A DNA stretch of 64,000 bases from Sagittula stellata E-37 (GTDB lineage Bacteria; Pseudomonadota; Alphaproteobacteria; Rhodobacterales; Rhodobacteraceae), in contig NZ_CP155729.1 in the NCBI RefSeq assembly GCF_039724765.1, positions 1,054,001-1,118,000 of the forward strand. The letters run 5' to 3'. Under the pieces are notes generated by a model that was not told the origin of the DNA, ran no database searches, and was given only the letters and a program-made list of their open reading frames with translations. Shown piece after piece: positions 44,697-54,137 of the stretch (position 1 is its first letter; each line of letters starts with the position of its first letter). Position numbers and translations under genes: made by a program.

Positions 44697-46196
44697 ATGT
44701 ATTCCGATCTTCTCCATGCCTTGCCGGATGTCTTCGCCTGGACGAACTTTGCCGCTGTCGTGATCGGCGTGATCGCGGGCATCGTCGTCGGCGCCATGCC
44801 GGGCCTGTCGGCCACCATGGCGATTTCCGTCCTCGTGCCCTTCACCTTCGGCCTTGAGCCACTTGTCGCGCTCGGCCTGATGGCGGGCATCTATAACGGC
44901 GCGATGTATGGCGGGGCCATTCCCGCCGTGCTGCTGCGCATTCCCGGCACGCCTGCCGCGGTCGCCACCACATTCGACGGCTACCCGATGGCGCAGAAAG
45001 GCGAGGGCGGCTTCGCGCTTCAGGTCGCGGTTGTGTCCTCGTCCATCGGCGGCATCGCCTCGGCCTTTGCGCTGATGCTGCTGGCTCCGCCGCTCTCCAA
45101 GGTGACGCTGCTGTTCGGCCCGTCGGAAGTGTTCTGGGTCGCGGTCTTCGGCCTCGCCTCGATCATCTTCCTTTTGGGCGGCAACCCGGTCAAAGGCCTG
45201 ATCTCGGCCTGTTTCGGGGTCTTCGTGTCGGTGATCGGCTCGGACCCGATCTATGGCAACGACCGCTTCACCTTCGGCCAGCTCGAAATGCTCGACGGCA
45301 TCAACATCGTGATCCTGCTGGTCGGCCTCTATGCGCTGCCGCCAGTGATCGACCTGCTGGAAACGCCGCTCAAGACCGATGGTGTCAACAGTTCCAAGCT
45401 GGGGACCGAGCCGATCTGGAAGGCGCTGCCGCGTATGAAGTCCTTCTGGAAGACCTGGCTGCGCGGTTCCTTCCTTGGAATCTGGATCGGCATCCTGCCC
45501 GGCGCGGGTGGCTCCATGGCGGCCTTCATGTCCTACAACGAGGCGCGCCGCACCTCGAAGCATCCCGAAACCTGGGGCGAGGGCGAGCCCGAGGGCGTCG
45601 CCGCCGCCGAGGTCGCCAACAACGCTGACACCGCATCGGCGCTGATCCCGGCGCTGACGCTGGGCATCCCGGGCACCGCCGTGGCTGCGGTCATGCTGGG
45701 TGGCCTGCTCGTGCATGGCCTGCAACCGGGGCCGATGCTGTTCCGCGACAACCCGGACATCGTCTTCGGCTTCATGTGGCAGTTCCTGTTCGGTGCGATC
45801 CTGCTGGTCCTGTTGGGCGGCTCGCTGGCGACCAACTCATTTGCCCGCCTGCTGAACCTGCCGCGCCCGCTTCTGGGGTCGGTGATCATCGTGCTCATGC
45901 TGATCGGCGTTTACTCGATCCATGGCCGCATGTTCGACGTGTACCTGATGCTTGGCTTCGGTGCGATTGGCTGGGTGATGGACCGGCTCAAGTTCCCGCT
46001 GCCGCCGGTGGTGCTGGGCCTGATCCTTGGCGGTTTCGCCGAAGAGAACCTGCGCCTTGCCCTGCGGATCGGACGCGGCGACCCGATGGTGCTGTTCCAG
46101 AACTGGACCAGCCTGATCCTCGTGGCGCTGACCGTCGCCGTGGTTGTCGGCCCGACGCTGAAGAAGCGCTTCATCGACAGCCGCAAGAAAGCATGA
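44697..46196 (+). CDS. tctA: TctA-family large membrane subunit
   Basis: A 499-residue TctA with about twelve helices, the transport channel of the tripartite tricarboxylate transporter. Signature motifs are GIVVGAMPGLSATMAISVLV, ALGLMAGIYNGAMYGGAIPA, and the repeat half GILPGAGGSMAAFMSYNEAR with PEGVAAAEVANNADTASALI. Transport is ion-coupled and needs the TctC proteins. Its stop overlaps the amidohydrolase start (ATGA), linking uptake to hydrolysis. Confidence 0.95.
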   Translation: MYSDLLHALPDVFAWTNFAAVVIGVIAGIVVGAMPGLSATMAISVLVPFTFGLEPLVALGLMAGIYNGAMYGGAIPAVLLRIPGTPAAVATTFDGYPMAQKGEGGFALQVAVVSSSIGGIASAFALMLLAPPLSKVTLLFGPSEVFWVAVFGLASIIFLLGGNPVKGLISACFGVFVSVIGSDPIYGNDRFTFGQLEMLDGINIVILLVGLYALPPVIDLLETPLKTDGVNSSKLGTEPIWKALPRMKSFWKTWLRGSFLGIWIGILPGAGGSMAAFMSYNEARRTSKHPETWGEGEPEGVAAAEVANNADTASALIPALTLGIPGTAVAAVMLGGLLVHGLQPGPMLFRDNPDIVFGFMWQFLFGAILLVLLGGSLATNSFARLLNLPRPLLGSVIIVLMLIGVYSIHGRMFDVYLMLGFGAIGWVMDRLKFPLPPVVLGLILGGFAEENLRLALRIGRGDPMVLFQNWTSLILVALTVAVVVGPTLKKRFIDSRKKA

Positions 46197-47233
46197 TCGC
46201 GAGTCCGCATCATAAGGTCCGCGAGGATTGGCTGGCCCTGGGGCAGGAGGAGACTCTTGCCCCGGAGCAGCCGATCTTCGACTGCCATCACCACCTTTGG
46301 GATCGGCCCGAAGGGCGCTACCGGGCCGAGGAGCTGATGGCGGATGTTGGCGCGGGCCATGATGTGCGGGCGAGCCTTTATGTTCAATGCCGTACCGGCT
46401 ACCGCGATCATGGCTCCGAAAGCCTGCGACCAGTGGGCGAGGTCGAAACCGTGCTCGACTGGACGCGCGGGCAGGATCGGTTTCCGGCGGGCATCGTCGC
46501 CATGGCGGACCTGCAACTGGGCGATGATGTGCGCCCGGTGCTCGAAGCGCTGACCGAGGCCGGGCAGGGCCGGGTGGTCGGCATCCGCAACACCACCGCC
46601 TGGCATGCCGATCCGGCGGTGCGTTCCAATCCCAACCCGCCCCCCGAGGGCCTGTTGCAGACCAGCGCCTTCATCGACGGCGCACGGGCGCTGGCCGCCC
46701 ATGGCCTGACGCTCGACGTCTGGGCCTACCAGACACAACTGGACGAGGTCCGCGCCCTGGCCGAGGCCGTGCCGGAGCTGACCGTCATTGTCGATCACTG
46801 CGGCGGCCCGCTTGGCGTTGGCCCGCATGACCGCTTCGACACACAAAATTTCCGCGCCTGGCGCGATGCGCTGGCCCCTGTTGCCGCGCTGCCCAACACG
46901 CGCATCAAGATTGGCGGCTTCGGTCTGGGCGTCTTTGGCTGGCGCTACGCAGACGCGGCGCTGCCGCCGCATTCCGATAGACTGGCCGAGGATTGGCGCC
47001 CTTGGGTGGAAACCTGCCTCGACCTCTTCGGACCGACCCGCGCCATGTTCGAAAGCAACTTCCCCGTGGACAAGGGGCAGGTGGGCTATCGGACGCTGTG
47101 GAACGCTTTCAAACGCCTTGCCGCGCCGCTGAGCCAGCGCGACCGCGATGACCTGTTCTGGCGCAGCGCCGCGCGCGCCTACGGCATCGACGACCATATT
47201 TTCGCACATGACCACCGGAGGATACCGTCATGA
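46193..47233 (+). CDS. COG3618-type amidohydrolase (lactonase-like)
   Basis: A 346-residue TIM-barrel amidohydrolase of the COG3618 group, which includes 2-pyrone-4,6-dicarboxylate and L-fuconolactone hydrolases. The metal-site start is IFDCHHHLWD, later VIVDHCGGP, and MFESNFPVDKGQ holds the conserved C-terminal Asp region. It would open a lactone or cleave a C-O/C-N bond of the imported acid in the cytosol. It overlaps tctA upstream and the second tctC downstream (both ATGA), so all are one translation-coupled unit. Confidence 0.88.
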   Translation: MIASPHHKVREDWLALGQEETLAPEQPIFDCHHHLWDRPEGRYRAEELMADVGAGHDVRASLYVQCRTGYRDHGSESLRPVGEVETVLDWTRGQDRFPAGIVAMADLQLGDDVRPVLEALTEAGQGRVVGIRNTTAWHADPAVRSNPNPPPEGLLQTSAFIDGARALAAHGLTLDVWAYQTQLDEVRALAEAVPELTVIVDHCGGPLGVGPHDRFDTQNFRAWRDALAPVAALPNTRIKIGGFGLGVFGWRYADAALPPHSDRLAEDWRPWVETCLDLFGPTRAMFESNFPVDKGQVGYRTLWNAFKRLAAPLSQRDRDDLFWRSAARAYGIDDHIFAHDHRRIPS

Positions 47234-48171
47234 AAACACCCCTTACCGCGCTTGCGCTGGCCCTCGCGGCCACCGCCGCATTCGCCGAATACCCCGACAA
47301 GCCCGTCGAGGTGGTCGTCGGCTATTCCGCCGGTGGCGGCACCGACGTGATGGCGCGCACCGTGGCGCAATTCCTCGAGCGGGAGCTGGGCGACGGCGCA
47401 TCCGTCGTGGTCAAGAACATGCCCGGCGCCGGGGGGCAGATCGGCTTTACCGAGGTCTCCGAGGCGACACCCGACGGCTACACGCTGGGCACCTTCAACC
47501 TGCCTGCGGCCCTTGCCCTGACCAAGGACCGCGCGGCGGATTACGATGTGGACAGTTTCACCTATCTCGCGAATTTCGTTGAAGATCCGAACACGATCAC
47601 CGTCGCCGCGACGTCGCAATTCCAGACGCTGGCCGAGCTTCTGGACGCGGCCAAGGCCGATCCCGGCGCTATCACGCTGGGTCTGTCGAGCCTTGGCGGC
47701 AACGACCATTTCGCCGCCAACATGATGCAGGACGCAAGCGGCGCGGAATTCACGCTGGTGCCGTTCAAGGGCGCATCGAACGCGCGCACTGCGATTATGG
47801 GGGGGCACGTGGCCGCCGGAACCATGACGCTGGGCCAGACCTCGAACTTCCCCGACGACCTGCGCGTGCTGGCGGTGCTGGCCGACGAACGGTCGCCCTT
47901 CCGCCCGGATGTGCCGACCGCCAAGGAGCTGGGCTATGACGTGCAGATGTCGTCGCTGCGCGGCATCGTCGCCCCCGCGGGGCTGGACGAGGCGACGACC
48001 GAGCAGCTGCTCCGCGCGTTGAGCGCCGTCAACGAGAACCCCGACTTCCAGGCGATGATGGCCGAGCAGGGCAACCCGATCGCCTTCATGGCGGGCGATG
48101 ATTTCGCCGAGACCGCCGCCAAGCAGGACGGTATCGCTGCCCAAATCTGGGCCGAAACGCCCTGGAAATAA
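47230..48171 (+). CDS. tctC: Second TctC-family binding protein (orphan paralogue)
   Basis: A 313-residue TctC homologue with signal peptide MKTPLTALALALAATAAFA and mature start EYPDKPVEVVVGYSAGGGTD. It shares most motifs with the TctC at 43183 (GYTLGTFNLP, LSSLGGNDHFA, VPFKGASNARTAI, ETPWK end) but has no TctA/TctB of its own. Either it shares the upstream TctBA with a different ligand, or it is a sensor-type binding protein. The ATG overlaps the amidohydrolase stop. Confidence 0.93.
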   Translation: MKTPLTALALALAATAAFAEYPDKPVEVVVGYSAGGGTDVMARTVAQFLERELGDGASVVVKNMPGAGGQIGFTEVSEATPDGYTLGTFNLPAALALTKDRAADYDVDSFTYLANFVEDPNTITVAATSQFQTLAELLDAAKADPGAITLGLSSLGGNDHFAANMMQDASGAEFTLVPFKGASNARTAIMGGHVAAGTMTLGQTSNFPDDLRVLAVLADERSPFRPDVPTAKELGYDVQMSSLRGIVAPAGLDEATTEQLLRALSAVNENPDFQAMMAEQGNPIAFMAGDDFAETAAKQDGIAAQIWAETPWK

Positions 48172-48218
48172 GACCGCTGCACCAGAAAGACCCCACTGAA
48201 TTTCGGGAGGAGAACAGT

Positions 48219-49223
48219 ATGAGATACGGGACAGGCACCGCACTTGCGGCTGCGCTGCTGCTTGGCGCGCTGCCGGCATCAGCCGAGAGCGATCCTGATC
48301 TGTCGGCGCGCCATGTGGCCGCTGCAGAGGCCGCCGCGGGAGAGGACCTTGCGCATGTGCTGGGCCATTGCAAAAAGATCGGCAAATCCTTCACCATTCC
48401 CCATGACAAGGGACACGAGATGCTGGAGCGCCTCGTCGGGAAGGGCGACCTGCGCACCACGGCGATCTTCGACAACCTGATATTCCTTGGCACATCCTGG
48501 GTGACTGCCTGGGCGATCCCCACGTCCGACGGCATCATCTTGATCGACGCGCTCAACAATGAAGACGAGGCAAAGCGTTTCATCGAAGGCGGATTGCGCG
48601 ACATCGGGCTTGATCCGGCGGACATCAAGAAGATCGTCGTGTCCCACGCACATGGTGACCATTACGGCGGCGCGGTCTATCTGCAGGAGAAATACGGCGC
48701 CGAAATCATCATGTCGGAGACCGACTGGCAGGAGCTGGAGAAGGACGAACTTCAGTTCGACGACCCGCTCTGGGGCCGTCCGCCGGAGCGCGATGTGAGC
48801 ATCGTGGACGGCGACACGGTGACCTTGGGCGATACGACGCTCACCCTGCTGGAAACACCGGGCCACACGCCCGGGACCGTTTCGACCATTGTCGATGTGA
48901 CGGACGATGGCGAGGCGCACAAGGCGATCATCTGGGGCGGCAACGGGCTGAACTTCGGGCCGAACGCCGCGCAGTTCGTGCAGATGATCGACTCTCAGCG
49001 TCGCCTTGCCGCGATGGCCGGCGAGGAAGGCTTTGACGTGTTCCTGTCGAACCACAAGACCCTCGATGCGACCTACACCAAACTCGACGCCATGGAGGCC
49101 GGGGCCGAGGGCAATCCCTTTGTCATCGGGGCGGACCAGGTGGAGCGGGCCTTTACAGCGATGAGCCATTGCGTCGCCGCGCAGCTGGCAAGCTTCGACC
49201 CCGTGGCCGTTCCAGCCGACTGA
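48219..49223 (+). CDS. Exported B3-like metallo-beta-lactamase-fold hydrolase
   Basis: A 334-residue MBL-fold protein with a signal peptide (MRYGTGTALAAALLLGALPASA), so periplasmic. The zinc motif is SHAHGDHYGG (HxHxDH), then ETPGHTPGTVSTI (His ligand) and LSNHKTLD (candidate last His), an arrangement like subclass B3 enzymes, with no bridging-ligand insertion. Possible roles are lactone or ester hydrolysis before uptake, or beta-lactam hydrolysis; context favours the former. A GGGAGGAG RBS is present. Located between the second tctC and the TRAP genes. Confidence 0.85.
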   Translation: MRYGTGTALAAALLLGALPASAESDPDLSARHVAAAEAAAGEDLAHVLGHCKKIGKSFTIPHDKGHEMLERLVGKGDLRTTAIFDNLIFLGTSWVTAWAIPTSDGIILIDALNNEDEAKRFIEGGLRDIGLDPADIKKIVVSHAHGDHYGGAVYLQEKYGAEIIMSETDWQELEKDELQFDDPLWGRPPERDVSIVDGDTVTLGDTTLTLLETPGHTPGTVSTIVDVTDDGEAHKAIIWGGNGLNFGPNAAQFVQMIDSQRRLAAMAGEEGFDVFLSNHKTLDATYTKLDAMEAGAEGNPFVIGADQVERAFTAMSHCVAAQLASFDPVAVPAD

Positions 49224-49280
49224 AACAAGACGGAGCGGGCCGCGACGCCCGCCCCGACACTTTGAATCCGGAGGAAAATC

Positions 49281-50249
49281 ATGACCATCAAAACCCTCGG
49301 CGCCGCTGCGCTGATCGCCGCGTCCGCCACCGTCGCCCATGCCGACGACTGGACCGCCTACACCTATTCGTCCGTCTCGACGACGTCCGCCGTCAAGGGC
49401 ATGCAGCGTATCGTCGACCGCGTCGCGGAAGACACCGACCTGACCATCGACCTGCACCTTGGCAAGACCTTGCAGATCGCGTCCGCAGACATCACGCAGG
49501 CCGTTGGCGATGGCATCATCGACATGGCGGCAGACTTCTTCTTCTCGGGCAGCGTGCCGATCGCGCGGGTGCTGAACCTGCCGATGCTGATCGAGAACGA
49601 CGAGGAATGGGCCAAGGCCTATGCCGCGATGGAACCGACGCTGGTCGAGGCCTTCGCACAGCAGGGTGTCGTGCTGCTGGGCGGCTACCGCTACCCGGAG
49701 CAGACGATCTTCACCACGTTCGAGATCAGCTCGCTGGCAGACCTCGAAGGTCACAAGATCCGCGTGACCTCGCCCGAGCAGGGCAAGTTCATCGAGGAAT
49801 TTGGCGGCGCGCCGATCACCCTGTCGGGTTCCGAAGTACCGACCTCGCTGGAACGCGGCGTGATCGAGGGGGTGCTGACCGCCTCTGCCGGCGGGGCCAA
49901 GAACTGGCACGAATTCCTGCCCTACAACTACCGTTTCGCGGTGAACTACGGCAACTCGATGATCATCGCCAATCAGGACAGCTTTGACGCGCTGTCTGAG
50001 GAGACGCAAACCAAGCTGCGCACCATCGTGGCGGAAGAGGGGCCCGCAACCACGGCGGCCTTCCTTGAGGACGAAGAAGCGCAGAAGGCCTCGCAATCCG
50101 AGGCGGGCATGACGCTGGTCGAGGCGGCCGAGGGCGACGCCGCCATGGCGAGCGAAAAACTGGCGCCGTACTGGGAAGCCTGGGCCGAGGAGAACGGTCC
50201 GGAGTATGTCGAAGCCCTCGCCACTGTGCGCGAAGCCATCGGCAAGTAA
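49281..50249 (+). CDS. dctP: TRAP transporter periplasmic binding protein (DctP)
   Basis: A 322-residue DctP-type solute receptor. Signal peptide MTIKTLGAAALIAASATVAHA, mature start DDWTAYTYSSVSTTSAVKGM. The ligand-binding Arg region is GHKIRVTSPEQGKFIEEFGG with ITLSGSEVPTSLERGVIEG, the usual TRAP signature that salt-bridges a carboxylate. It delivers an organic acid to DctQM. A GGAGG RBS is present. DctPQM follow in order, the third carboxylate importer type in this cluster. Confidence 0.95.
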   Translation: MTIKTLGAAALIAASATVAHADDWTAYTYSSVSTTSAVKGMQRIVDRVAEDTDLTIDLHLGKTLQIASADITQAVGDGIIDMAADFFFSGSVPIARVLNLPMLIENDEEWAKAYAAMEPTLVEAFAQQGVVLLGGYRYPEQTIFTTFEISSLADLEGHKIRVTSPEQGKFIEEFGGAPITLSGSEVPTSLERGVIEGVLTASAGGAKNWHEFLPYNYRFAVNYGNSMIIANQDSFDALSEETQTKLRTIVAEEGPATTAAFLEDEEAQKASQSEAGMTLVEAAEGDAAMASEKLAPYWEAWAEENGPEYVEALATVREAIGK

Positions 50250-50250
50250 G

Positions 50251-50766
50251 ATGCAGACGCAGAGCAGAACGGGGCCGGCATCGGCCGGCCCCATTTTCGA
50301 CGTTGCCGCGTGGATCACGGGCGCGGCAACCGGCTTGGTCCTCGTGGCGCTGGTCTCGCTGGTCTGCCTCGAGGCGCTGCTGCGCGGCGGTTTCAACTAC
50401 TCGCTGGGCTTTGCCGAGGAACTGACCGGCTACGGCGTCGTCTTCATGACCTTCTTCGGTGCGGCCCTCGCACTGCGAAGCCATGCGATGTTCCAGGTGC
50501 ATTTCCTGCTGGACACCTGGCCCGAGGGCACGCGCCGCTGGCTGATCCGCATCTTCGCGCTGATCGCGCTGGTGATCTGCGTGATCCTTGCGTGGAAGAC
50601 CAAGGATCTGACGCTGTCGTCCTTCTCGCGCGGCAAGTTCGCCCCGACCGTCCTGCGCACCCCGCTGTGGATTCCGCAGATCATGCTGCCGGCGGGCTTC
50701 TCCGTTCTGGCGTTTTTCTTGGTCGAGCAGCTGCTGCTGACCTTCCGCAAATTCGAGGAAACCTGA
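50251..50766 (+). CDS. dctQ: TRAP transporter small permease (DctQ)
   Basis: A 171-residue DctQ with four transmembrane helices (VLVALVSLVCLEALLRGG, LTGYGVVFMTFFGAALAL, FALIALVICVILAWK, MLPAGFSVLAFFLVEQL). The conserved FAEELTGYGVVFMTFFGAAL and RSHAMFQVHFLLDTWPE segments match the family. It contacts DctM and DctP. The ATG one nt after the dctP stop is chosen over an in-frame ATG within dctP. Confidence 0.92.
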   Translation: MQTQSRTGPASAGPIFDVAAWITGAATGLVLVALVSLVCLEALLRGGFNYSLGFAEELTGYGVVFMTFFGAALALRSHAMFQVHFLLDTWPEGTRRWLIRIFALIALVICVILAWKTKDLTLSSFSRGKFAPTVLRTPLWIPQIMLPAGFSVLAFFLVEQLLLTFRKFEET

Positions 50767-50767
50767 C

Positions 50768-52060
50768 ATGGAAGCGATCCTCGCTTTCGGCCTGCTGATC
50801 GGCCTGATCCTTGGCGGCATGTGGGTGCAATTCGCCGTTGCGGGCGCAGGGCTGACCTATATCTGGCTGCTCAAGGGCTTTGGCGGCTGGAAGGCGCTCG
50901 GTCTCGTCAGCTGGGGCGCGGCCAACAGCTTTACCCTTGCCGCCATTCCGCTTTTCGTGCTGATGGCCGAGATCCTGCTGGGCTCGGGCCTGTCGACGCG
51001 GCTTTATAATGGTGTCGCGCCGTTCATGCGGCGGCTGCCGGGGGGCTTGCTGCACACCAACATTGCCGGTAGCGGCATCTTCGCGGCGATCTCGGGCGGC
51101 TCGGCCCCCACCGCCGCCGCCATGTCCACCGTCGCTCTGCCGGAGCTGTCCGCGCGCGGGTACAACAAGCGCCTGGTCGCCGGGTCGCTTGCCGCGGGCG
51201 GGACGCTGGGCATCCTCATCCCGCCGTCGATCACCATGATCATCTACGCCACCTTCACCGAAACCTCGATCGCACGCCTGTTTGCCGCCGGTCTGGTGCC
51301 GGGGATCGTGCTGGCGCTGTGCTACATGGGCTTCATCATGGCGCGTGTGCTGATCAACCCCAAGCTGGCGCCGAAGAATGATACCAAGGCCAGCGCCGGG
51401 GATCTGGGCCGCGCGCTTCTGGACATCGTGCCCTTCCTGATGCTGATCTTCATCGTCCTCGGCAGCATCTATGGCGGTTTCGCCACCCCGACCGAGGCCG
51501 GGGCCGTGGGCACCGTCGGCGCCATTCTTATCGCCGGGATCTATCGCAAGCTCAGCCTGAAACTGCTCAAGGACGCGCTGTCGCGCACCGCGTCGATGAG
51601 CGGCAACATCCTGTTCATCGTGTTCACCTCGATGATCTTCGCCTATGCGACCGCGCTGTCGGGCATCGGGGAGGACCTTGTTGGGATGCTGGAAGAGGCC
51701 AATGTCTCGCGCCTGACCTTCCTGCTGATCATAATGGTGGTCTTTGCGATCCTGGGCTGCTTCATGGAAGGGCTGGGCATGATCGCGATTATCGTGCCGG
51801 TGATCTTCCCGGCGCTGATGGCGATGGACGTGGACCCGATCTGGTTCGGCGTCTTCGTGGTGATCCTGGTGGAACTGGGCCAGCTCACCCCGCCGCTGGG
51901 CGTGATCCTGTTCGTCGTGGCCTCCTCCTCGGACGAGGTGAAGGTCGAGGATGTGATCATGGGCACATTGCCCTTCTTCCTCATCATCGTCGCCTTCATG
52001 CTGCTGTTGATCGGCGTGCCCGACATCGCGCTGTTCCTGCCGGAGTTCACGTTCGGATGA
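50768..52060 (+). CDS. dctM: TRAP transporter large permease (DctM)
   Basis: A 430-residue DctM with about twelve helices, the sodium-coupled channel subunit. It shows FTLAAIPLFVLMAEILLGSG, SGIFAAISGGSAPTAAAMST, LGILIPPSITMIIYATFTET, GGFATPTEAGAVGTVGAILI and ELGQLTPPLGVILFVVASSS, all TRAP-DctM hallmarks. The stop overlaps the SMP-30 start (ATGA), tying this uptake system to a lactonase. Confidence 0.95.
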   Translation: MEAILAFGLLIGLILGGMWVQFAVAGAGLTYIWLLKGFGGWKALGLVSWGAANSFTLAAIPLFVLMAEILLGSGLSTRLYNGVAPFMRRLPGGLLHTNIAGSGIFAAISGGSAPTAAAMSTVALPELSARGYNKRLVAGSLAAGGTLGILIPPSITMIIYATFTETSIARLFAAGLVPGIVLALCYMGFIMARVLINPKLAPKNDTKASAGDLGRALLDIVPFLMLIFIVLGSIYGGFATPTEAGAVGTVGAILIAGIYRKLSLKLLKDALSRTASMSGNILFIVFTSMIFAYATALSGIGEDLVGMLEEANVSRLTFLLIIMVVFAILGCFMEGLGMIAIIVPVIFPALMAMDVDPIWFGVFVVILVELGQLTPPLGVILFVVASSSDEVKVEDVIMGTLPFFLIIVAFMLLLIGVPDIALFLPEFTFG

Positions 52061-53007
52061 CGCACACCTATCCTTTCCCTGAGCCCGTCGTCATCGACGC
52101 CGAGGTCTTCACCGAACTGCCCGCTGCGCTGCGCCGCACCGCCCAGCCATCCTACTGGGCGGAAAAGAACCGGCGCGGTGCCCCCGCGGACAGCTTTGTC
52201 GAGGGGCCGTCGTTCGATGCGCAGGGCAGCCTGTACTTTGTCGATATCCCCTTCGGTCGGGTCTTCCGCGCCAATCCGGGGGGCGGGATCAGCCAGATCG
52301 CCGAATACGACGGCCAGCCCAACGGGTTGAAGATCCATCGCGACGGGAGGATCTTTCTGGCTGACTATCAGAACGGCATCATGCTGCTGGACCCGGACAC
52401 GGGGGCCGTGACCAAGGCGCTCGGCGATGCGGACACCGAAAGCTTCAAGGGCTGCAACGATCTGCATTTCGGGCGCGACGGGGCGCTCTATTTCACTGAC
52501 CAAGGCCAGACCGGACTGCAGGACCCCACGGGTCGGGTCTGGAAGTGGCAACCCGAAACGGGCGCGCTGACCTGCCTGATCGACAAGGTGCCCAGCCCCA
52601 ATGGGCTGGTGCTGGATCTGGCCGAACATGTCCTGTTCTTGGCCGTAACGCGGGCCAATGCGGTCTGGCGCCTGCCCATGTCGCCGTCGGGCCGCGTCAA
52701 CAAGGCGGGGCTGTTCATCCAGTTCTCGGGAGGGCGCGCCGGGCCGGACGGACTGGCGCTGACGTCGGATGGCGGCGTGGTGGTGTGCCAGACCGGCATG
52801 GGCCTCGTGTGGGTGCATGACGTGCTGGGCCGGCCCATCGCCGTGGTGCGCAGCCCGCGCGGTCTGGGCACGACCAACTGCGCCTTTGGCGGGCCGGAGG
52901 GGCGGACCCTCTTCATCACCGAGTCGGACAGCGGTAGCATCCTGAAGGCCGAGTTTCCCGAAAGCCTCGGCATTGCCGGCGCACCGATGTTCTCGGGCGC
53001 GCTTTAG
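52057..53007 (+). CDS. SMP-30/gluconolactonase-family protein
   Basis: A 316-residue six-bladed beta-propeller of the SMP-30/gluconolactonase/LRE family, with divalent-metal-dependent lactonase activity. Metal-ligand segments are visible: VEGPSFDAQGSLYFVDIPFG (Glu), CNDLHFGRDGALYFTD (Asn, Asp), and PSPNGLVLDLAEHVLFLA; the final FGGPEGRTLFITESDSG closes the propeller. It would convert a sugar or organic-acid lactone to the free acid. No signal peptide. It ends convergently with the hydroxyacid oxidase, stops overlapping by 4 nt. Confidence 0.9.
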   Translation: MTHTYPFPEPVVIDAEVFTELPAALRRTAQPSYWAEKNRRGAPADSFVEGPSFDAQGSLYFVDIPFGRVFRANPGGGISQIAEYDGQPNGLKIHRDGRIFLADYQNGIMLLDPDTGAVTKALGDADTESFKGCNDLHFGRDGALYFTDQGQTGLQDPTGRVWKWQPETGALTCLIDKVPSPNGLVLDLAEHVLFLAVTRANAVWRLPMSPSGRVNKAGLFIQFSGGRAGPDGLALTSDGGVVVCQTGMGLVWVHDVLGRPIAVVRSPRGLGTTNCAFGGPEGRTLFITESDSGSILKAEFPESLGIAGAPMFSGAL

Positions 53008-54137
53008 ACCGGGTGCAGGATTCCGGGGCCGATCTCTGACAGGTCCCGGAGACCCAACAGGCCGAGATTACGATGCACCTCGGCCTTCAGGATGTCGGCA
53101 GCGCGCTCGACCATCGGCTGACCGCCCAGCGTCGCCGCATAGAGAAACGGCCGCCCCACCAGCACCATGTCCGCGCCAAGCGCCAGCGCCTTGATCACAT
53201 CGGTGCCGCGCCGGATGCCGCCGTCGATCAGCAGCCCCATGTCGCCCGCCTGTGCCCGCGCCTCTGGCAGGAGTCGCAGCGGCGAGATAGCGTGGTCCAA
53301 CTGCCGCCCGCCATGGTTCGACAGCACGACCGCGTCACAGCCAAGCGCGCGGGCGTGTGCGACGTCGGCGGGCGCGATCACGCCTTTCAGCAACAGCTTG
53401 CCGGGCCAGAGGTCGCGCATCAGCGCGAGGTGATCCCAATTCAGGTGATCCTTGCGCCCGAAATCCCGCGCCGCCTGTTTCGAGATGATCGGTGCGCCGC
53501 GCACGGCATCGGAATTCTCGAAATGCGGCATGCCCCGCATCAGCGTGGGCAGGAAGGTGCCCAGCACCCAGCGCGGCTTGATGGCGAAGTCCCAGATCAG
53601 GCGGGGCGACACCTTGAGCGGTGTGGAAAAGCCCGCGCGCAGGTTGTTTTCGCGGTTGGCCAGGACTGCGGTGTCGGCGGTCAGCATCAGGGTGCCGAAG
53701 CCTGCCGCCTTTACCCGGGCGATCAGGGCGCGGATGCGGTCCTCCTCGCCGGGCAGATAGGCCTGGAACCAGGCTTTCGGGTTGGCCGTCACCACGTCTT
53801 CCATGCGGGTCAGGGACGACCCGGAAAGCACGAAGGGCAGGCCGGCCGCCGACGCCGCGCGGGCGAGGGCCACGTCCCCGTCGCGAGCCATCAGCGCCGA
53901 AAGGCCCATCGGCGCGACGCCGAAGGGCGCCGTGTAGCGCTCGCCCAGAAGGGTGGAGGCGGTCGAGCGCCCCTCGACCCCGCGCAACACGTTCGGCACC
54001 AGCCGCCAGGCGTCCAGCGCATCGCGGTTGTCCTGTCTTGCCGCGTTCGTCTCTGCCGCGCCCGAGATGTAGCCGAAAAGCGGGCGCGGCAGACGCCGCC
54101 GCGCGGCAGGTTCGAAGTCATCCATGGCCAGAAACAT
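53004..54137 (-). CDS. FMN-dependent alpha-hydroxyacid oxidase/dehydrogenase
   Basis: A 377-residue L-2-hydroxyacid oxidising flavoprotein (LldD/glycolate oxidase/mandelate dehydrogenase group). FMN and active-site signatures are FGVAPMGLSALMARDGDVAL, VLSNHGGRQLDHA (catalytic His and substrate Arg) and LIDGGIRRGTDVIKALALGA. It oxidises an L-2-hydroxy acid to the 2-oxo acid, possibly membrane-associated. The ATG overlaps the amidohydrolase stop on the same strand (ATGA). Last gene of the minus-strand TctCBA operon. Confidence 0.93.
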   Translation of the reverse strand: MFLAMDDFEPAARRRLPRPLFGYISGAAETNAARQDNRDALDAWRLVPNVLRGVEGRSTASTLLGERYTAPFGVAPMGLSALMARDGDVALARAASAAGLPFVLSGSSLTRMEDVVTANPKAWFQAYLPGEEDRIRALIARVKAAGFGTLMLTADTAVLANRENNLRAGFSTPLKVSPRLIWDFAIKPRWVLGTFLPTLMRGMPHFENSDAVRGAPIISKQAARDFGRKDHLNWDHLALMRDLWPGKLLLKGVIAPADVAHARALGCDAVVLSNHGGRQLDHAISPLRLLPEARAQAGDMGLLIDGGIRRGTDVIKALALGADMVLVGRPFLYAATLGGQPMVERAADILKAEVHRNLGLLGLRDLSEIGPGILHPV

